Shown: positions 1 to 9,930 of the stretch, one piece after another
Numbering within the stretch: position 1 is the first letter of the stretch
How the letters are laid out: every line of letters starts with the position of its first letter
Source: Oscillatoria princeps RMCB-10
GTDB lineage: Bacteria > Cyanobacteriota > Cyanobacteriia > Cyanobacteriales > Oscillatoriaceae
DNA: 64,000 nt
Assembly (NCBI GenBank): GCA_019359235.1
Contig: JAHHHT010000013.1
Coordinates: 169,049 to 233,048, forward strand
Direction of reading: 5' to 3'
Program-made: the position numbers and the translations under genes
Notes under the pieces: generated by a model
Databases searched by the model: none
Seen by the model: the letters and a program-made list of their open reading frames with translations, nothing else
What the model was told of the DNA's origin: nothing

Positions 1-182
1 AAATTTGGGAGTGGGGCAGGAGTTATTGGTGTCAACTGAACCAGAAGAGGCCAAAATTTCAAGGGAGAGAGCGGCAGAGTCTTTATGCCGCTTTCTAACG
101 GTTTTAACTGCACTCTCAATCCCAGGTTGGGGAAGTTAGTAATATTGGATTGGAGAATGTGAGCGGATTAGAGAGTCAAATT

Positions 183-410
183 ATGGACAGAGAAGAGTTA
201 GTCAGACGGTACGCTGCAGGGGAGAGGAATTTTGCCGGTATCGTTTTGAGAAATATTAACTTGAGAGGTGCCCAGCTAGCCGGTGCCACTCTAAGCTAAG
301 CCGATCTGTCTGATGCGGACTTGAGCGAGGCTAACCTGTTCGGTGCTAAGCTGGGGGGAGCTTTCGAGGAAACGCTCATGCCCGATGGCAGCGTGCGCAG
401 TGGTAGCTGA
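183..410 (+). pseudogene. Pentapeptide-repeat gene broken by an internal stop
   Basis: The reading frame opens with ATG at 183 and encodes the RRYAAGERNF leader shared with the gene at 2022, followed by A(N/D)LxG-type repeats. An in-frame TAA at 297-299 interrupts it. The same frame then continues with clear pentapeptide repeats and the tail EETLMPDGSVRSGS up to TGA at 408-410. That tail is nearly identical to the C-termini of the two genes downstream, so the 3' half belongs to the same duplicated family. Only about 75 codons would be encoded even if the stop were read through, against about 210 in the neighbours, so internal repeats have also been lost. A 38-residue product is unlikely to fold as a pentapeptide helix. 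I call it a pseudogene rather than a sequencing error because it is also much shorter than its relatives. Confidence 0.75.
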
Positions 411-1943
411 GATATAGATATTCATCAGCGGTAGAGCGGCAGACAAAGCTATCAGGAGCGACACCAGGCGTCAATCGAACTGGACGGTTGATGTCGAAAG
501 GGCAAGCGTGCTATTCTAAAGAATAGAAACTTGTCTGGGAGAAATGGTATGCGCCTGAAAAAAATTCTCTTTGGTGACCTGCTCCGCCGGTATAGCGCAG
601 GGGAAAGAGACTTTAGTAAAGTTAGTGTGGAGACGGCTTCTGGAGAAAAAAGAACTTGGGATCAAGGACAATTCAAAGGGTTGGATTTGAGCGGTATTAT
701 TCTGCGCAAGAGCAGCATCAGGTGGATTAAAGTTTTCATGGACGGGGTGATTCTGCGCGGGGCGGACTTGACCGATGTTGACTTGGGTGAGAGCAACTTC
801 GAGGGGGCGGATCTGAGCAATGCTATTCTGCGGGGAACCAGATTTTTTCAATCGGTTTTCAACGGAGCCAATCTCAGCAGGGCCGATTTGACGGGAGCTG
901 CATTGGTTGAGAGTGGCTTTTTTGGCGCTAATCTGAGTGGAGCCAACTTAAACAATGCGAGAATCAGCAGTATGGGATTTGTCTGCACTGATTTGACGGA
1001 GGCGACCTTCAAGGGAGCCCGGTTGGCAAGCGTTTGGTTTGAAGAAGCCAAGTTGCTCCGGACGGACTTCCTTGGTGCTGAATTCAGCCCGGAAACCTTT
1101 AGGGGCTCCGGAGTAAGATTTCGAGATTGCCATTTCGAGGAAACGCTCATGCCCGATGGCAGCGTGCGCAGTGGTAGCTGAGATATAGATATTCATCAGC
1201 GGTAGAGCGGCAGACAAAGCTATCGGGAGCGACACCAGGCGTCAATCGAACTGGACAGTTGATGTCGAAAGAGCAAGCGTGCTATTCTAAAGAATAGAAA
1301 CTTGTCTTGGAGAAATGGTATGCGCCTGAAAAAGATTCTCTTTGGAGACCTCATACGTCGCTATAGGGCAGGAAAAAGAAACTTTAGGAAAGTTAGTGTG
1401 GAGATTCCTTTTCCCGAATCCATGTCTTGGGAGCAAGGACAATTCAAAGGGTTAGATTTGAGCGGTATTATTTTGCGCAAGAGCAGCCTCAGGTGGGTCA
1501 GAATCTTCATGGACGGGGTGATTCTGCGCGGGGCGGACTTGACCGATGTTGACTTGGGTGAGAGCAACTTCGAGGGGGCGGATCTAAGCCATGCCATTTT
1601 GCGGGGAACCAGATTTTTTCAATCGGTTCTCGACAGAGCCAATCTCAGCGGGGCCGATTTGACAGGAGCTGCATTGGTTGAGAGTCAATTTTTCTGCGCT
1701 AACTTCAGTGGAGTCAACTTGAGTAATGCAAGAATCAGCAGCATCGGGTTTGTCCGAAATGATTTTACGGAGGCGACTTTCCAGGGAGCCAGGTTGCAAA
1801 GCGTTTGGTTTGAAAAAACCAAGTTGCTCCGGACGGACTTCCGTGGTGCTGAATTCAGCCCGGAAACCTTTAGGGGCTCCGGAGTCAGATTTCGAGATTG
1901 CCATTTCGAGGAAACGCTCATGCCCGATGGCAGCGTGCGCAGT
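362..1943 (+). repeat. Tandem duplication, 771-bp unit
   Basis: The sequence beginning TTTCGAGGAAACGCTC occurs at 362, 1133 and 1904, spaced exactly 771 bp each time. Units 362-1132 and 1133-1903 match along their whole length, including the non-coding 120 bp between genes, with scattered substitutions. A partial third unit ends near 1943 inside the 3' end of copy B. The duplicated block is one pentapeptide gene plus its upstream region, and the shared 3' tail serves as the junction. Confidence 0.9.
549..1181 (+). CDS. Pentapeptide-repeat protein, tandem copy A
   Basis: This 210-residue protein begins MRLKKILFGDLLRRYSAGERDF and consists from about residue 40 of consecutive A(D/N)LxxA pentapeptides, such as GADLTDVDLGESNFEGADLS. 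Such repeats form a right-handed quadrilateral beta-helix. Cytoplasmic location is likely because no signal peptide is visible. I chose ATG 549 over the upstream TTG 531 because a GGGAGA ribosome site lies 7 bases before it. The protein ends in the family tail EETLMPDGSVRSGS. It is the first full copy of a 771-bp tandem unit whose second copy starts at 1320. The biochemical role of such proteins is generally unknown; some relatives bind gyrase, but nothing here indicates that. Confidence 0.85.
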   Translation: MRLKKILFGDLLRRYSAGERDFSKVSVETASGEKRTWDQGQFKGLDLSGIILRKSSIRWIKVFMDGVILRGADLTDVDLGESNFEGADLSNAILRGTRFFQSVFNGANLSRADLTGAALVESGFFGANLSGANLNNARISSMGFVCTDLTEATFKGARLASVWFEEAKLLRTDFLGAEFSPETFRGSGVRFRDCHFEETLMPDGSVRSGS

Positions 1944-1970
1944 TGCCAAGTAGGACGGGCGGGGATATAA
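1320..1970 (+). CDS. Pentapeptide-repeat protein, tandem copy B
   Basis: This 216-residue paralogue of the preceding gene lies exactly 771 bp downstream in the same phase. It has the same leader (MRLKKILFGDLIRRYRAG) and the same run of pentapeptides, but with scattered substitutions, a few outside the core repeat positions. Its C-terminus reads SCQVGRAGI after the shared MPDGSVRS because the last bases of the unit diverge at about 1942. ATG 1320 is preferred over TTG 1302 for the same reason as in copy A: a GGAGA motif stands just upstream. High DNA similarity, including the intergenic part, indicates a recent duplication. Function unknown. Confidence 0.85.
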   Translation: MRLKKILFGDLIRRYRAGKRNFRKVSVEIPFPESMSWEQGQFKGLDLSGIILRKSSLRWVRIFMDGVILRGADLTDVDLGESNFEGADLSHAILRGTRFFQSVLDRANLSGADLTGAALVESQFFCANFSGVNLSNARISSIGFVRNDFTEATFQGARLQSVWFEKTKLLRTDFRGAEFSPETFRGSGVRFRDCHFEETLMPDGSVRSCQVGRAGI

Positions 1971-2021
1971 TTATAGAAAGTGGTATCGTAATTAAAAAAT
2001 AAGTGAGAGCAGAGGAAAGTT

Positions 2022-2558
2022 ATGGATGGGGCAGAATTGCTCGCCAGATATGCTGCTGGAGAAACCAACTTTATAGGAGTTGATTTGAGAGGAGCTAATC
2101 TCAAAGGTGCTTACTTATCTCTGGTCAACTTGAAAGGAGCCAATCTGAGCGGCGCTAATTTGAGTGGTGCTTACTTGGTAGGTGCCTGTCTGCAAGGTGC
2201 TAATCTCAGTTGGGCCGATCTAAGAAGGGCTATGGTGTACAATACCCAGCTAGAACGTGCCAACCTCAGTGGTGCCAACCTGCGGCGTTCCGAGCTGGGC
2301 GAGTCCAACTTGAGGAACGTTCTCCTGATTGGAGCTGCTCTTTGTGGTGCGGGGCTGATCCAAACAAGGCTATATGGTTCTGATTTAACTGCTGCTAATT
2401 TGCAACGCAGCCGTCTCGATATGGCTCGTTTCCGAGGAGCGAATCTCAGCCACGCCAACTTGAGACGCGCTACTGGTGCCTACGTTGAAGATGCCATTCT
2501 CTGTAACACGACTATGCCAGATGGGACAATTCGCAATGACGGCGATCCGCAAAGCTGA
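2022..2558 (+). CDS. Pentapeptide-repeat protein
   Basis: This 178-residue protein consists almost entirely of A(N/D)LxG pentapeptides after the short leader MDGAELLARYAAGETNF. That leader is also found in the broken gene at 183 and in the gene at 40980. ATG 2022 is preceded by GAGGAAAG at a suitable distance. It is not part of the 771-bp duplication: the coding sequence is distinct and the repeats follow the consensus more closely. It ends in TMPDGTIRND, the variant of the MPDG tail typical of this family. It faces the end of the giant gene on the opposite strand. Role unknown. Confidence 0.85.
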   Translation: MDGAELLARYAAGETNFIGVDLRGANLKGAYLSLVNLKGANLSGANLSGAYLVGACLQGANLSWADLRRAMVYNTQLERANLSGANLRRSELGESNLRNVLLIGAALCGAGLIQTRLYGSDLTAANLQRSRLDMARFRGANLSHANLRRATGAYVEDAILCNTTMPDGTIRNDGDPQS

Positions 2559-2643
2559 GCACCATATAGCTGAAGTCTTGCCGTATACCACTTTGAAAAT
2601 TAGTAATTCATTTACCTCTCAGCGGTTCCGGCAGAGTGCTCAA

Positions 2644-5600
2644 TTAATCATCGACATCTACGTCAAAATCAAATTCATCATACCAGTCCAATGGACTAGA
2701 AATTCCGACCTCAATTAGCTGGTCATTAGTTTCGATAGCATCCTGGATATCTTTCGGAAGATTGGAAAAGAAGTTATAGCCAGTGATATTTTCAATTTCT
2801 CTCACAGACTTTTTAGTAGTTCTCCAGTCACGAGCTTCACCAGTCAGGGGATCTATCAGCTCTTTATTATCCATGTAAAATCCGATTGTATAGGCATCAT
2901 TTCCAACATCTGGTATTCCCTGGCCTGGGGAATCCAAAACCAACATAACTTTCCAGAAATTTGCTGGAATTTTAATAACTCCATTAGTCGGGGGTAACAG
3001 TATAGGCGTCCCATCCTCTTGCTTCTTAGTTCCATGCGTACCAGCAATTATGTAAACCTCCTTGCCTTGCTTTGCCAACTTTTGAGCATAGCTCTCAGTC
3101 GCAGCCCACTGATTGTCATTGAGTTCGCTCTGCATGGGAACTATGTTTGACAGCAAATTAACCGCAACAAGATCCTTCCGGTTGCTAAATCTATCCCGGT
3201 CAGCAAAGGCAGTTAAATGTCCTCCTTCATATTGGATGCCATCAATATCTACGTTATTCGGCGTTTTATAAGTGCCAGGTAACACTTTCGGGAACCCAGA
3301 AGGAAAGGTTTTATCTCGGTGAAGTGTACCTCGAATCACAGCCGGATCTCCTGGCTCAAACCGCCAGGATTTATTCAGTTGCCAACTCGCCCAATTAGCG
3401 GTGTTCGTGTCACCGTTGTAGGATAAGGCATACTGCGGTCTCTCAATCAGCAAGTTCTCTGCATAAGCGTTATCTGTAAAAGGCGCATTGCTGTATCTTG
3501 CCTCTCCTGGATTGCCAAACTTAAGGTGAACACTTTTGAAGGAAACATCATCAATGTAAGCTTCAGGAGCGGAGCCTATTAGCTCAAACTTAGGGATTAC
3601 CGTGCGATTTTTTAACTTGTATAGCTTGGCCTCATCAATCTGAAAGGTTTCAAATCCCTTGGTTCCATAACCAAGTTTACGGGTGTCGGCTTCGTAAGCT
3701 GTATTACTGCCAGTTGCTTTTACTAAGCTAATAGTTGTTGTCACCGAGTTGCTGGCGTCATTAGCATCTTGGAGAGTGACTATAAGCACTCCTTTATCTA
3801 AAGCTGTTTCAGGAACGTGAAGGTTGAAACGGAACGCTCCCCACTCAGGCACAACAAGAGGATTATGGATGGCTTTATTGATGCCATTAACTCCTCCAAG
3901 ATGTAGGGCGCGGTTGGGTTGAGTGCCATCGTAGCCCACACCTGTTTTGTAATGCTCGCTTAAGGTTTTAATGTCCTTCCATTCAACCAAATACTTTTGC
4001 AGCGCTTCATCTTCTACGTCACTCGCCGCAACGCCGCTGTCATTGTGGAGTGACCAACCGGGAATAGGCTGGCTATCTATCTTGTATGCAATTGCATCAA
4101 AGTTGCCATTAAACACCGTAGGCACCGCAAAATCACCCCGCATCCCGGCGTCATAGGTGTTGTCAAAATATACTGGAGTCCGCTCACTGGCCACCGGCGG
4201 AAGCAATGAACGCTTGTGGGAACCGCCACCCAGCACTGAATAGTACCAACCCGTGCCAATTCCTTCCCACTGGGCGTCCTCGTCACCCACCGGCTGTCCC
4301 GTATGGTTGGGCGTGTACCACGGCTTAGCATCCGGGAAATTCGGATCGAACAGCTCACCGTAACTGAAATCCCCACTGCGCCGGTGAATTGGATACCCCA
4401 AAGGATTGTCTTTGCCCCAACTCAAATCGGCTGTACCGCCATACCAAGCGACAGTCCGCCCGTGAGAGTTGTTGCCATCCTTGACATCTTGCGTAAACCC
4501 AGCACGACTTGAGGGACTTAGGTTCCCAGACTCGTCAAACCCGCCGAGATGAACTGATAAATCTGCCCTGTTCTCATTGGTGTCACTATCCGGCGGCAGC
4601 CATTCAGAGGGAATAATATTGACAATATCCCGCCCTCTGGGGTTGCTTGTCGTTGCCGTCTGGTAGTAATTGTCGGCAAAAGTGACATTTTCCCAAACCT
4701 GAACCTGTGGGTCAAAGTAGTTGAGGGTTTGGCTATTAAGTTCCTGAGCGAAATCATTCGGATCTACAGTCGTCATCTGGAGATCGGGGAACATCTCTGG
4801 ATGCGTATCTTTCGGGAAGAAAGTCCCCAGACGCTGGATAATCTCGCTATTCACTACCGCACCGCGACCGAAGCCAATAAAGTGCATCGGTGAGTTGAAC
4901 AGAGCGTCTTTCGGAGTGCCCTCCGCCTCGCCATAGCTTTGGTTTAATCCAACCAAACCAGCAAACAGAGCATCGGCTGCTGCCTCAGAGAAGCCAGAAT
5001 TAAGTTTGTCTGCTGTAGAATCTTGGCTCCAATCTGCAACCAGCACCAGCGGTTTGCCCAGCCCCCCATCGCCAGAGAGAACCTGCCACTCACCTGAGTC
5101 AGGTAAGTATTGCATAACTGTGCCGTCAGTGCCTTGGCCATCGATATTACCGGCAATGCTGCCAGCAATTTCCCTGGCGGAGACAAGTCCTTTTGGATCG
5201 AAAGCCATGCCGTCAGGAGTTAAAAAGGTAACGCTGCTGTAGGTTTCAGGTGCCGGTGCGGCTGCAGGTGCTAGCGGCAGGTAAAATTGACCGTCGGACT
5301 GACGGATAGTACCTCTGGTCAGACTCTTGGCTTGAACGCCCCAATAGTAGGTCTGTCCGCGAGTGAGGTTCAGAAGATCCGCAAAAGGAAATTGGTTGTT
5401 GGGAACTAATTCCTCTATGATTTTCCCGGCCACCTCCCACTGACCGAGACCATTAGCCACATCAATGACTCTCCAAGTCGCCGTCAGGTTGCGGTTGGGA
5501 TTGTAATCCGCCACACCAGAGGTAGATTTCTTCAATTTGTTTTCATCTAAACCGGGTGGCAGGGGTCTTTCAACAAATGACTCTTCTCCAGGGAAAAGTC

Positions 5601-8600
5601 CCTCGCCCTCAGGAAATGTGCTGATAGTCAGGTTGATCTCAACAATATCAAATGTATTGATGATTGTCCAAATCAAGATAGGAATCACTACCTCAGGTGG
5701 CGCAGGCGTCGGGACAAGTTCAGGTGCAACTACAGGTTCCTTCTTCCACTGCACCTCTGCCAAATCCAGCCAATCCGCCGGCGCTGCACTCAGACCCCAA
5801 GACCCACCGGCAAGAGCAACCGGCCCCCGTGTGCTATCTTGAGGCACGCCATAGGTAAACTGGTAACTCGCCCAATTCCCCTGAACAATCCCATAGTCAG
5901 CAGCAACACTAATTTCCGGATTGATATCATCCACCGGCACCCTTGACAAATCCTCCCAAGTAGCACTCTTCGCCGAACCGGCATCGAAGAAAGGAGACCC
6001 CTCCCCTCTATCCAACCCGTCAATAAGGAAATTCCCAGGATTTTCCAGAGTTTCGATAATCTCCTCTACATCAAAAACATATGTACTGCCGGTGCCATTC
6101 AAGTTCGGATAGGAAGCGTAGAGATATTTACTGTCATTTGAAAGCACAAGGTCTGCAGTCATAGCTCCGGGAATCGGTCGAGTTGCCGCCACCAACTGCG
6201 GATTAGTCAGCGGGTCTTTAATAATCCCAATATTGCCCCCAGCCCGCTTATCAGTTTGCAGGACACTGCCCTGACGGTTGCGACCGGCAACAAACGCATA
6301 CCGCCCATCTGGCATCACTGTTACCGCCACCCCCTCATTGACATCAAAATAATCATTGGCATTCCCCAAAGATAAATTTATGTATCGGGCACTGGCTGCA
6401 AAATTGAGAGGGTCATCATTCGTTACCTCAAGCACGCCGAAGCCGTTTGCGTCGCTATTCTGTTGTCCATTGGTAAACGTTAGCTTCAACGGATCTGCAG
6501 TAGCTGCCACCCCGTCCGCCCCGTTGTTTGTCAGAACCGCCCCAATCTGTTCGTGCCACTTGCGCTCGTTCTGATTTGGAGCAGTGGGCCGGTCTTGCCC
6601 ATCAATATTAATGACATAAATATAACCATTCGCCCCTGTGACAAAAAGCTTCCGCCCGTCACTGCTAATAGCCATCTTCCGCCGCCCAGAGGACGCTGGA
6701 TTCACCGCAATAGTCTGAATTACCTGATGATAGGTATCCGAGAACGGATTGATATCCAGTATGTAGATATTTCCCCTCGCACTGTCGGCAATGTAGGCGT
6801 ATTCATTGCGCGAGTTAATAGCAATTGACCAAGGAACAGCACCGGCAGGCAGATTAATCGGATTAATATCCGGAATATCCGGTTGAGTGTCCACCTGCTG
6901 CAACACTATTGGATCTACTAACGCCACGCGCCCCGTACTCTCCAAAACCACATAAACGCGAGTTCCATCACTCGTTACAGCGCTCGCTCGCGGCCTATCT
7001 ATTCGGTCAGGAGTGCCGACCGGAATGCTGGCGAGGAGCAATTTACTGCTGTTGCTGGCTGACACTACTGATTCTGGGTCAGTGCCGTCGAGAACCGCAA
7101 GCCGGTCTGCCCCTCTTTGAGCAGCAAAAATGTACTCAGCGCCCTGATTTATCCGGATATTATTGCTGTCGTACTCGACTTCTTCATACACCGGCTCTGT
7201 GCCATTTTGACCGGCCAAATGGTTCTGCCGGCGCGTCAGGACAATGCGCGACGCACCCAGAGGCACAGTATTGGGCACCTTAACCGCCACCTCAAAGCGA
7301 TTGTCCCCCAACTCTCGGCTCAGATTGGGCAAAACCGTCCCCTCATACGCCGTATCCCCGACATAAAATTTAGCAATCAAATCCTCAAACCGGCTGCCAA
7401 GAAGGTCACTCCCGCTATTCACCAGCACATTACTGCCGGTCAGAAAAAGAACCGGCTGATTGTTCTCGAATGCCTGATTGTTCTCATCCGCAAACTTCAG
7501 CTCAGCTTCTTGCAGCACCGGCGGTGCCGTCGGGTCAGACTCAGCCGGTGCCGGCATATTCAATGCCGCCGAAAAACTAGCAATCCCATCCTGATTGCGC
7601 TGCACACCCACCTCTGTAATCACCGGCAGTCCCACCGTCGGCACCGCCATCACCTTCACCGACGAGATATCATAAGAAACCGTCAATGCTACATTGGCAC
7701 TGCCAAATTGGTCAGGCATCAGCAACTGACCGATTTTTCCCAGCGAGTCCATCACGCCATAAAATGCAATCGGCAAATTATAATTTACCGTCAGCTGACC
7801 CTTGACAAGCGTGACACTTTCGCTTTCTCCCGAATATGCGACTATATATTCTCCCGGTCTGATGATACCAGGCCACGGCGGCGAAGACGTGCGAATCATG
7901 CCATCAGCACCCACTATGCCAGACTCTTCTTGCAGCCAAATAGGATTCCAGGTGCCGGTTTCATCCGGAAGCGCACCTTTACGCATAAAATAAACTTCAG
8001 TTCCCGCCGGCAACCCAGCCGGTGCGGGAATTGCCAGCTGCGCCGGCACCTTCATCGGGTCATCCCCAGCATCTAAATTGAACGCACCGGCAATCTCGAA
8101 TCCTTCTGGAACAGGAAGCGATAAATCCTCCCGAGTCAGCGGAGTCAAACTGACAGTTGTGTCCTCTTCTAGAGCGCCAGGAGCCACCATGACCATTGAG
8201 CCATCAGAAGCTCGCACCACACCCCCAGTATCTCCCAAAGTTGCCGGTCCAAGCTGCGGATTTTGCACCCGGATTGGAATAACTTCCACCGCTGAACCGT
8301 TGCTAACCGTTACAGTAGCGTCTCCCGACTTCAATGCGGTAACTAACCCATCCTCACTCACACTCAAAACCGATGGGTCACTCACCTCATATCGCGTCCC
8401 CGACTCATCAGTATTTAAGTCAGGCGAATTGGGCAATTCGTTTACTTTCACCGATAATTGCCGCGTCCCCCCAACCGGCAGAGAAATCGCATCGGGATAA
8501 GGATCTAACCCATAGATTTGAGCCAGCGCCACACTAAATTCTACTTCACTGACATCACTGCCTGAATCATTGGTCGCCGCCGGCACAAGGGTGAAGCGAA

Positions 8601-9930
8601 TCCCCTCAAACCCCGACACATTGCCATTTTCATCTATCGCCCGCAAATAAAGGGTGTGACTTCCCTCTGACAGCGCCCCGCCGAATATTTCCTCTAAGGC
8701 GTTGCGGTCTAATGAAAACGTTCCATCCTCATTGAGCCGGCTGGCAATCTCAGTAAAACTCTCCACCGGCATCCCCTCAAAACCGGCACGCAAGCTGAAA
8801 ATCCCGCTGACATCAATAACACTCCCCGCAATCGCCGGGTCAGAGGTAATCCCATCTGCAGTGTCCTCACCCGTATCGTTCTCTAGATATGCCGCAATTT
8901 CAGGGGGTTCGGTGTCCGCTGAATTGATTTCATCTAAAATTTGGCCCCCCAAAACTGTCCCGCGCCAGTCTAGGGATGGTACAATTATATTATTTACCGA
9001 TGGGGCTGTGCCAGTCGCACCGGCGACCTGAAACATCACATCGTTGTAATCCCTATCCGCACCGGCATTCACCTGCATATCTTCAAAAGCAAAAGCATAC
9101 CCCTTGCCGGTGACATCAGCTATTTGCCCAGAATTGAAAGCATCCCTGGGGTTAGATGTCGCTAATGAGAACAGGGGGCGGCGCGTGCCGGTCAGTGCCG
9201 GATTGTTAAAGACATCCTGTATCCTATTCCGGGGGGCTAAAATAATCCCAAACTCATCCCCCGGATTCATAGATACTGTCTTGATGCCCTGGTATGTCCC
9301 CTTGTTCCAATTTTGCGGCTCAGCCCCCAAAATGCCGGTCAACTTAGCGCCTTCCGTGAAGTCAGAGATTCCCACATGCCCCTCTGAAGAATTACTCAGC
9401 GCCCGCCGCGCGGCTTCTTTGACAAAAGCACTGTGATCGGTCAGGAAAGCCGACATCCCCTTCAGGTTAAAGATGCCTACCTCTCCCTCATAGAAGCCGC
9501 CATCAAACAGATAACTTATATCGACTTTCCCCGTTGGGCCTACTTTAAACACTCCCGACTCAAAGGGGCTGTTATTGCTGGGGGCTAGGGGCTGACCTGT
9601 GAGCGGGTCAGTGTTGGTTTTGGGACTCACCTCCAGAATATAGTCTGTGTCGCCGCTCACCCGAGAGATTTCAATCGAGTAGTCCCCCGCAATTAAGGCA
9701 TCGGCATTAATCGCTTCTGGACTTGTTCCACTATTAGATGATGTGCGCAGTACAGAGCCGGTGCTGTCCAGCAATTTTATATCGGCATCGGCGCTCAATT
9801 CGCCCACAGACAGACTGAAACTGCCCGGTGCGTCCAGACTAAGCCGGTAAATGTCTGTTGGGTCGGCACTCAAGACATTGCCGATATACGTTGAACTGTT
9901 GTCTAGCGAGCCAATATTGAAGTCGGACAT
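2644..9930 (-). CDS. Giant multidomain surface/secreted protein with C-terminal NucA-like nuclease domain
   Basis: The protein has 2,428 residues from ATG 9930; GTG 9933 is also possible, but GAGGTG is better spaced from the ATG. Approximate order of domains: a PPC-like beta domain (10-105); a DUF4114-like domain ending in DYNDVMFQVAG (about 235-310); Ig-like segments including a Big_2-type fold (about 480-550); a ZU5-like stretch (about 560-600); a YVTN-type beta-propeller (about 930-1280); and a region near 1690 with GFGRGA, resembling a lipase elbow. The last 260 residues align with Anabaena NucA: YALSYNGDTNTANWASWQL, a GGH motif where NucA has DRGH, NxxW followed by E, and ITGYNFFSNLP. 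No N-terminal signal peptide or RTX repeats are visible. The acidic tail DEFDFDVDVDD could serve type I export, but that is inference. The role could be nutrient-scavenging nuclease, adhesin or antagonistic toxin. Confidence 0.8.
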   Translation of the reverse strand: MSDFNIGSLDNSSTYIGNVLSADPTDIYRLSLDAPGSFSLSVGELSADADIKLLDSTGSVLRTSSNSGTSPEAINADALIAGDYSIEISRVSGDTDYILEVSPKTNTDPLTGQPLAPSNNSPFESGVFKVGPTGKVDISYLFDGGFYEGEVGIFNLKGMSAFLTDHSAFVKEAARRALSNSSEGHVGISDFTEGAKLTGILGAEPQNWNKGTYQGIKTVSMNPGDEFGIILAPRNRIQDVFNNPALTGTRRPLFSLATSNPRDAFNSGQIADVTGKGYAFAFEDMQVNAGADRDYNDVMFQVAGATGTAPSVNNIIVPSLDWRGTVLGGQILDEINSADTEPPEIAAYLENDTGEDTADGITSDPAIAGSVIDVSGIFSLRAGFEGMPVESFTEIASRLNEDGTFSLDRNALEEIFGGALSEGSHTLYLRAIDENGNVSGFEGIRFTLVPAATNDSGSDVSEVEFSVALAQIYGLDPYPDAISLPVGGTRQLSVKVNELPNSPDLNTDESGTRYEVSDPSVLSVSEDGLVTALKSGDATVTVSNGSAVEVIPIRVQNPQLGPATLGDTGGVVRASDGSMVMVAPGALEEDTTVSLTPLTREDLSLPVPEGFEIAGAFNLDAGDDPMKVPAQLAIPAPAGLPAGTEVYFMRKGALPDETGTWNPIWLQEESGIVGADGMIRTSSPPWPGIIRPGEYIVAYSGESESVTLVKGQLTVNYNLPIAFYGVMDSLGKIGQLLMPDQFGSANVALTVSYDISSVKVMAVPTVGLPVITEVGVQRNQDGIASFSAALNMPAPAESDPTAPPVLQEAELKFADENNQAFENNQPVLFLTGSNVLVNSGSDLLGSRFEDLIAKFYVGDTAYEGTVLPNLSRELGDNRFEVAVKVPNTVPLGASRIVLTRRQNHLAGQNGTEPVYEEVEYDSNNIRINQGAEYIFAAQRGADRLAVLDGTDPESVVSASNSSKLLLASIPVGTPDRIDRPRASAVTSDGTRVYVVLESTGRVALVDPIVLQQVDTQPDIPDINPINLPAGAVPWSIAINSRNEYAYIADSARGNIYILDINPFSDTYHQVIQTIAVNPASSGRRKMAISSDGRKLFVTGANGYIYVINIDGQDRPTAPNQNERKWHEQIGAVLTNNGADGVAATADPLKLTFTNGQQNSDANGFGVLEVTNDDPLNFAASARYINLSLGNANDYFDVNEGVAVTVMPDGRYAFVAGRNRQGSVLQTDKRAGGNIGIIKDPLTNPQLVAATRPIPGAMTADLVLSNDSKYLYASYPNLNGTGSTYVFDVEEIIETLENPGNFLIDGLDRGEGSPFFDAGSAKSATWEDLSRVPVDDINPEISVAADYGIVQGNWASYQFTYGVPQDSTRGPVALAGGSWGLSAAPADWLDLAEVQWKKEPVVAPELVPTPAPPEVVIPILIWTIINTFDIVEINLTISTFPEGEGLFPGEESFVERPLPPGLDENKLKKSTSGVADYNPNRNLTATWRVIDVANGLGQWEVAGKIIEELVPNNQFPFADLLNLTRGQTYYWGVQAKSLTRGTIRQSDGQFYLPLAPAAAPAPETYSSVTFLTPDGMAFDPKGLVSAREIAGSIAGNIDGQGTDGTVMQYLPDSGEWQVLSGDGGLGKPLVLVADWSQDSTADKLNSGFSEAAADALFAGLVGLNQSYGEAEGTPKDALFNSPMHFIGFGRGAVVNSEIIQRLGTFFPKDTHPEMFPDLQMTTVDPNDFAQELNSQTLNYFDPQVQVWENVTFADNYYQTATTSNPRGRDIVNIIPSEWLPPDSDTNENRADLSVHLGGFDESGNLSPSSRAGFTQDVKDGNNSHGRTVAWYGGTADLSWGKDNPLGYPIHRRSGDFSYGELFDPNFPDAKPWYTPNHTGQPVGDEDAQWEGIGTGWYYSVLGGGSHKRSLLPPVASERTPVYFDNTYDAGMRGDFAVPTVFNGNFDAIAYKIDSQPIPGWSLHNDSGVAASDVEDEALQKYLVEWKDIKTLSEHYKTGVGYDGTQPNRALHLGGVNGINKAIHNPLVVPEWGAFRFNLHVPETALDKGVLIVTLQDANDASNSVTTTISLVKATGSNTAYEADTRKLGYGTKGFETFQIDEAKLYKLKNRTVIPKFELIGSAPEAYIDDVSFKSVHLKFGNPGEARYSNAPFTDNAYAENLLIERPQYALSYNGDTNTANWASWQLNKSWRFEPGDPAVIRGTLHRDKTFPSGFPKVLPGTYKTPNNVDIDGIQYEGGHLTAFADRDRFSNRKDLVAVNLLSNIVPMQSELNDNQWAATESYAQKLAKQGKEVYIIAGTHGTKKQEDGTPILLPPTNGVIKIPANFWKVMLVLDSPGQGIPDVGNDAYTIGFYMDNKELIDPLTGEARDWRTTKKSVREIENITGYNFFSNLPKDIQDAIETNDQLIEVGISSPLDWYDEFDFDVDVDD

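Noticed and set aside
1..182. Additional pentapeptide gene at the left edge
   Set aside because: No frame with pentapeptide repeats or a start could be read in these bases.
7117..8076. 319-residue open frame opposite the giant gene
   Set aside because: Arg/His-rich composition typical of an antisense shadow; no domain seen.
2644..9930. RTX-type calcium repeats marking type I secretion
   Set aside because: No GGxGxDxxx tandem repeats are present; export route remains open.
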